The notes beneath the pieces are model-generated. The model made no database searches. It saw only the letters and a program-made list of their open reading frames with translations, and was not told where the DNA came from. From Bacillota bacterium (lineage in GTDB: Bacteria > Bacillota_G > SHA-98 > UBA4971), in the NCBI GenBank assembly GCA_012512055.1, contig JAAZEW010000183.1, positions 13,917 through 77,916 of the forward strand: DNA of 64,000 nucleotides. Direction: 5' to 3'. Positions 59,925-64,000 of the stretch are shown here, in pieces (position 1 is the stretch's first letter; every line of letters begins with the position of its first letter). The position numbers and the translations under genes were made by a program.

Positions 59925-62900
59925 CTAGAGTTCCCTTGGCGTCTCAACCATCTTAAAGGCCTCTATTACATCGCCTTCTCTGATATCTTGGTAACCTGCG
60001 ATACCGATTCCGCATTCATAACCTGATGCAACTTCCCCTACGTCATCTTTGAACCTCTTTAAGGATGCAAGCTTACCTTCATGTATAACAATGTTATCTC
60101 TGATGACTCTTATCATGGCATCCCTTGTAATCTTGCCTTCACTGACAACACACCCTGCAACCATGCCTATCTTTGGAACCTTGAATGTTTGCAGGACATT
60201 GGCGGTCCCCAATTCCACCTCGCGGGTCTCAGGTTCCAGCAACCCTTCCATGGCTGCTTTGATATCACCGGTAGCGTCATAGATGACTCTATATAGACGT
60301 ATGTCAATCTGATCCCGTTCCGCTATTGCCTTAGCATTTCCGTCAGGCCTCACCTGGAATCCAATGATGATGGCATTTGAGGCAGAAGCCAGCATAACGT
60401 CACTACCTGTAATAGCGCCTACGCCTGCATGGATAACATTGACTCTTACCTCGTCAGTGGACAGAACCTCCAGAGACTGCTTCAGCGCTTCTACAGAGCC
60501 TTGGACATCAGCTTTAATAATAAGGTTAAGCTCCTTAACCTCTCCCTCTCTTATCTTACCGAAGAGATCGTCAAGGCTGATGGTTCTCGCGGACTGAATT
60601 TCCTCAGCGCGCTTCCTTTCAGATCGCCTGTATGCGAGTTGCCTGGCCAGCCTATCTTCGGAAACAACATCAAGGACATCACCTGCCTGAGGAACTTCAG
60701 CAAAGCCCAGGATCTCCACAGGCATTGACGGCCCTGCCTCTTCCACAGGTTCACCCTGGTCATTGCTCATGGCCTTAACCCTTCCTGACACACCCCCTGC
60801 AACAATGGCGTCGCCTATCCTGAGTGTTCCCCGTTCAATCAGAACAGCGGCTACAGGGCCTTTACCTTTGTCAAGCTTCGCCTCAATTACTGTGCCTTTG
60901 GCGAGCCTGTCGGGGTTGGCCTTAAGCTCCCTCAAGTCAGCGACAAGTAGGACCATTTCCAGGAGATCCTCAATGCCTTGGCCTTTGAGTGCAGACACTT
61001 CCACTGTAACGGTATCCCCGCCCCAGTCTTCAGACACCAGGCCGTAGTCAGTCAGTTGTTGCTTCACTCTTTCAGGCTGTGCGTCAGGCCTGTCTATTTT
61101 GTTCAAAGCAACGATTATCGGCACATTCGCAGCCTTCGCGTGGTTAATGGCTTCGACAGTCTGAGGCATTACTCCGTCATCCGCGGCAACAACGAGAATG
61201 GCGATATCAGTGACTTGTGCACCACGCGCCCTCATCGCAGTGAAAGCTTCGTGGCCGGGGGTATCAATGAAAGTAATCTTTCTTCCTTTGAGGTTGATCT
61301 GATATGCCCCAATATGCTGAGTGATGCCACCTGCTTCCTGAGACGTAACATTAGTCTTTCGAATAGCGTCAAGCAGCGATGTCTTCCCATGGTCCACATG
61401 GCCTAGAACAGTCACTACCGGAGGCCTCGGGAGAAGGTCCTCTTCCGAGTCAAGCCTATCCTCGATACCGAATTCCCTTGCTTCCTTTTTCTCGAGGGGT
61501 TCAACCTGAAAGCCCAACTCTTCCGCTACTAAGCTCGCAGCGTCAAATTCAACTTCCTGGTTAATGGTGACCAGTAAACCCATGGCCATAAGAGTCTTAA
61601 TAATCTCTGAAGGATTAATGCTGAGCCTATCCGCAAGCGCACCCACGGTAATGCTTTCCGGAAGAGCAATCAGAGTCTTCTTCGGCATCTGTCCCCGCCG
61701 CCTTGCAGAAGTCTCCCTAACAGGCTCTCTAACAGCCTCTCTGCCACGACGGCCCTTTCTGCTTCGAATAATCGCCTCTGCGCGGGATTCTCTCAGTTTT
61801 GCTGCTCCCTTTCCTCCTTTGATGAGTTCGAGTTTTCTCTCATCAGTTGGTTTAGGAGTAGCCGGTTTAACTGAAGCCGGCCTATGGCTGACAGGTGCCT
61901 TACGCGGTTTCTCCGGCTCTTGCTCGGGTTTCCTCTCTCTTATCGCCCTTTCCGGACGGATATCCGGAAGCTCCGGCGTGGTGACAACTGCTTGCGTGGA
62001 CACTGGCTCATCTACCTTCTCTCGAGATTTGCGTTTTGGCTCTTTCGATACAACGGGCTCTTTTGGCTTAGCTTCCTGAACGGGCTCGGCCTTTTCCTGA
62101 GGCGCCCGGCTTGCAAGATCAGCGCCTTCTGAGGCGGCAGGTTGCCGAGGTTCTTCGGGAGTCTCCGGAGGCTCAGGTTCAGGCTTGCCGGTAACGGTGG
62201 CCTCAGGTGGTGCAGGGGTTACTGTTTCGACTGCTTCACCTTTGACTTCAGGCTTCACAATGTCCACAGCCTGAATTGATAGGTCAACATCTCGCACAAT
62301 CTCAATACCCGCTTCTTCCTGAGCTTCCAGTTTCTTGGCTTCGCCGGCAGCCAAATCTGCCTGCTTTGCCCGAGCAGCCCGTGATCTCGCTATTGCATCA
62401 GCTTGAGGCTTTCCCCTCCCCGCCACTTTACGCGGAGGTATTGTCGGCGCAATCTGGGTAGGCCATTGGCGCGTCCTCTGTCCGCGTCTGGCATCTCCGG
62501 CTGCAGCTCCCCCACGTGGCGCAGGCTTACGGCCTGCGTTCCTTTGCCGCCTTACGCTATCCGGTCTTGCTCCGGAACCCTTTCGTGCACCGGTTGGAGC
62601 CCCCCCTACCCTCGCACCAGGCATTTGGCTTCGCATCCTCTTGAAATCAGCGCTTGCCGTAAGATGCTTCGCTCCTCGAAGCATCCCAGGAGCGGTCCGG
62701 GGCTTTACCTTTCTCTCGTGCCGTTTAGGTTTTTGCGCTTCTTCTTCGGGTAGAGGGGATTCCTCCACCTCTTCAGCAACGCTTTTATCAACAGCCGGCT
62801 CAGGCATTTTGCCTTCTTTCTCAGCAAACTTATTCTTGATGAACCTAACAACATTATCATCCAGGGCGCTCATGTGATTCTTGTCGCGCACACCCGAATC

Positions 62901-62978
62901 TGCAAGCAGGTCTAAGATGTCCCTGCTTGACTTTCCGAGTTCACGTGCTAATTCATATACCCTGGTCTTTTTTGCCAT
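59925..62978 (-). CDS. infB: Translation initiation factor IF-2
   Basis: IF-2 places initiator tRNA on the ribosome using GTP. The 1017-residue protein has an N-terminal IF2_N domain ([20 protein letters not shown]), a long low-complexity Pro/Glu/Lys-rich region (about 60-420), a second IF2_N and a GTPase domain with [24 protein letters not shown] and NKID. Domains C1 and C2 follow. The disordered part is larger than in Bacillus. Confidence 0.97.
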   Translation of the reverse strand: MAKKTRVYELARELGKSSRDILDLLADSGVRDKNHMSALDDNVVRFIKNKFAEKEGKMPEPAVDKSVAEEVEESPLPEEEAQKPKRHERKVKPRTAPGMLRGAKHLTASADFKRMRSQMPGARVGGAPTGARKGSGARPDSVRRQRNAGRKPAPRGGAAAGDARRGQRTRQWPTQIAPTIPPRKVAGRGKPQADAIARSRAARAKQADLAAGEAKKLEAQEEAGIEIVRDVDLSIQAVDIVKPEVKGEAVETVTPAPPEATVTGKPEPEPPETPEEPRQPAASEGADLASRAPQEKAEPVQEAKPKEPVVSKEPKRKSREKVDEPVSTQAVVTTPELPDIRPERAIRERKPEQEPEKPRKAPVSHRPASVKPATPKPTDERKLELIKGGKGAAKLRESRAEAIIRSRKGRRGREAVREPVRETSARRRGQMPKKTLIALPESITVGALADRLSINPSEIIKTLMAMGLLVTINQEVEFDAASLVAEELGFQVEPLEKKEAREFGIEDRLDSEEDLLPRPPVVTVLGHVDHGKTSLLDAIRKTNVTSQEAGGITQHIGAYQINLKGRKITFIDTPGHEAFTAMRARGAQVTDIAILVVAADDGVMPQTVEAINHAKAANVPIIVALNKIDRPDAQPERVKQQLTDYGLVSEDWGGDTVTVEVSALKGQGIEDLLEMVLLVADLRELKANPDRLAKGTVIEAKLDKGKGPVAAVLIERGTLRIGDAIVAGGVSGRVKAMSNDQGEPVEEAGPSMPVEILGFAEVPQAGDVLDVVSEDRLARQLAYRRSERKRAEEIQSARTISLDDLFGKIREGEVKELNLIIKADVQGSVEALKQSLEVLSTDEVRVNVIHAGVGAITGSDVMLASASNAIIIGFQVRPDGNAKAIAERDQIDIRLYRVIYDATGDIKAAMEGLLEPETREVELGTANVLQTFKVPKIGMVAGCVVSEGKITRDAMIRVIRDNIVIHEGKLASLKRFKDDVGEVASGYECGIGIAGYQDIREGDVIEAFKMVETPREL

Positions 62979-63020
62979 ATACCCACCACCTTTGAGACTT
63001 CCTCCCCGGAGCGGGCAGGC

Positions 63021-63341
63021 CTAAAGCCTCTCGTGCCGTACCAATGACTCCGCTAACTTCTCTATTACCTCATCAGGTACTGTGACTCCAAGAGCCTTAT
63101 CCAGACGCTTACCTTTTGCAGCTAAATCAAGGCACTCCCTGCTTGGGCAAACGTATGCGCCCCGCCCGGCCAACTTGCCTGTAGGATCTATCTCAACAGC
63201 TCCTTCAGGAGTACGCGTAATTCTAACAAGATCCCATTTTGACTTGACTTCCCTACATCCGACGCAGGTACGTTGCGGGCTCTTCTTTACCTTGGGCCTA
63301 GGTCTTCCCTTTGCCATTTTCGAGTCACTCGCCTTCGCCAT
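63021..63341 (-). CDS. ylxR: YlxR-family RNA-binding protein (DUF448)
   Basis: The 106-residue protein has the hallmark RTCVGCREVKSKWDLVRITR and GRGAYVCPSRECLDLAAKGK. YlxR has been linked to RNase P regulation. Its basic N-terminus has KGRPRPKVKKS. The ylxQ (L7Ae-like) gene often found between ylxR and infB is missing: only 42 bp separate them. Confidence 0.94.
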   Translation of the reverse strand: MAKASDSKMAKGRPRPKVKKSPQRTCVGCREVKSKWDLVRITRTPEGAVEIDPTGKLAGRGAYVCPSRECLDLAAKGKRLDKALGVTVPDEVIEKLAESLVRHERL

Positions 63342-63344
63342 GGC

Positions 63345-64000
63345 CTAGAAGTCGGTTTCTTCATTCCAGTCGTCGTCCGGCCCGTAGGCCTCTTGCTTCA
63401 ACTTCTTACGGCTTCTCCGTTTTGTCACACTGTCGTTCTCTTCGTCAGTTGCACCCTTTTTCTTAAGTTCCTTCTTCTTTCTCCGCTTCGTTTCCTCAGG
63501 CGGAGCCTCAGGTTCAGGCAGGCTCTCAGACTCCTCTGTTATTACCTCATCTTCACCTGCCGTAATGTCGTCATCACTTGCCGTGATGTCGTCTTCACCT
63601 GGCATATTGCCGTCTTCATCTGGCATAATGCCGTCTTCATCGGATGTAACCTCTTCAGCCGGTTCATGGAGTTCATCTGTGACATCTATATCTCCCGGGA
63701 CGTACCCGCTGATTTCATCGCCCACATCGCCAGGAGCGACCATGTCAATAGGCTCGTCGCCGAGCCCTTCCTCCAACCCAACTGACCCAACCCCGGCCTG
63801 CGCCTGCAATTCTGCGAGCCTCTCCTGCTCCTCCTCGAGAGCGCGCACTTGAGAGTCGCTCTTTATGTCCACCTTCCAGCCGGTTAGCTTGGCAGCTAAG
63901 CGTGCGTTCTGGCCTTCCTTGCCAATTGCCAGGGACAACTGATTATCAGGAACAATAGCTCTTGCTATGTGACTATCCTCGTCTACCCTGGTAAGGATAA
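63345..64000 (-). CDS. nusA: Transcription factor NusA, C-terminal part (cut by window edge)
   Basis: The frame is open to base 64000, with the N-terminus outside the window. Visible is the second KH domain end: [20 protein letters not shown], then [20 protein letters not shown]. NusA controls pausing and termination. A roughly 150-residue acidic and then basic tail follows, longer than in most Bacillota, with four 7-residue repeats ([28 protein letters not shown]). It lies four bases before ylxR. Confidence 0.94.
   Translation of the reverse strand, partial: ILTRVDEDSHIARAIVPDNQLSLAIGKEGQNARLAAKLTGWKVDIKSDSQVRALEEEQERLAELQAQAGVGSVGLEEGLGDEPIDMVAPGDVGDEISGYVPGDIDVTDELHEPAEEVTSDEDGIMPDEDGNMPGEDDITASDDDITAGEDEVITEESESLPEPEAPPEETKRRKKKELKKKGATDEENDSVTKRRSRKKLKQEAYGPDDDWNEETDF
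63556..63639. repeat. 21-bp coding tandem repeat in the nusA tail
   Basis: Four 21-bp units at 63556, 63577, 63598 and 63619 encode acidic heptads in the C-terminal tail. The units differ at several bases, indicating old expansion. Confidence 0.8.

Overview
This window comes from an anaerobic, endospore-forming member of the Bacillota, of clostridial rather than bacillar type. The evidence is the sporulation genes (spoIIAA-spoIIAB-sigF, spoVACDE, spoIIP, spoIIM, dacF, ytfJ/gerW, a GerMN-domain gene and a candidate mciZ), the fusion of IspH to ribosomal protein S1, a ferredoxin-dependent 2-oxoacid oxidoreductase in place of a dehydrogenase complex, and an HgdC-type activase. Almost every gene lies on the minus strand, so transcription runs from high to low coordinates. 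Only the GerMN gene and the mciZ candidate are on the plus strand. Many genes use TTG or GTG starts with strong Shine-Dalgarno sequences. No tRNA, rRNA, CRISPR array, prophage or intact transposase gene was seen.

Layout in the direction of transcription: 64000-53682 is the nusA-ylxR-infB-ylxP-rbfA-nrnA-truB-ribF-rpsO-pnp translation and RNA operon. 53509-43672 holds 3-hydroxyacyl-CoA dehydrogenase, a sigma-54 activator, and the operon it probably controls: buk2-ptb-bcd-buk1-korDABC. This operon would convert branched-chain amino acids to 2-oxoacids, acyl-CoA, acyl phosphate and acid plus ATP, with electrons going to ferredoxin. 43675-39038 holds gerMN, a DUF3866 gene, the mciZ candidate, nudF, an endonuclease Q-like gene and spoIIM. 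38697-31055 holds xerD, pyrimidine-nucleoside phosphorylase, dacF, spoIIAA-AB-sigF, dodecin and spoVAC-D-E. 30753-27671 holds three 2-hydroxyacyl-CoA dehydratase activase-type genes. 27524-22001 holds lysA, an M50 protease, trpS, scpA, scpB, a DUF2953 gene and ytfJ. 21440-7710 holds a TrkA protein, rluB, a flavoprotein, cmk, plsC, ispH-rpsA, a DUF1614-like gene, spoIIP, prsA, der, plsY, gpsA and a zinc-ribbon protein. 7522-1 holds a HEAT-repeat protein, an MgtC-family gene, surE, ddl, a RocR-like activator, an AAA+ ATPase and an unknown partner cut by the window edge.

The most unusual content lies between genes. Five copies of a palindromic repeat (ends CTAAGTA...TACTTAG, about 108 bp when simple) sit directly after genes at about 21.6, 30.8, 33.0, 38.8 and 48.5 kb. 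A second element of exactly 108 bp, with 10-bp inverted ends GAGACCGTTG/CAACGGTCTC, occurs three times. Two of these are nested at the same point, the loop of a small hairpin in the first repeat, with 6-bp direct repeats at the junctions. A third module of 103 bp occurs in two of the composites. For three genes (ptb, spoVAE, dodecin) the stop codon falls inside the end of the repeat. I see no coding capacity in these repeats and read them as non-autonomous mobile or REP/BIME-like elements.

The second notable signal is regulatory. Upstream of buk2 there is a -24/-12 sigma-54 promoter with consensus spacing. Three 14-bp palindromic sites lie further upstream at exact 32-bp intervals, immediately after the stop codon of the linked sigma-54 activator gene.
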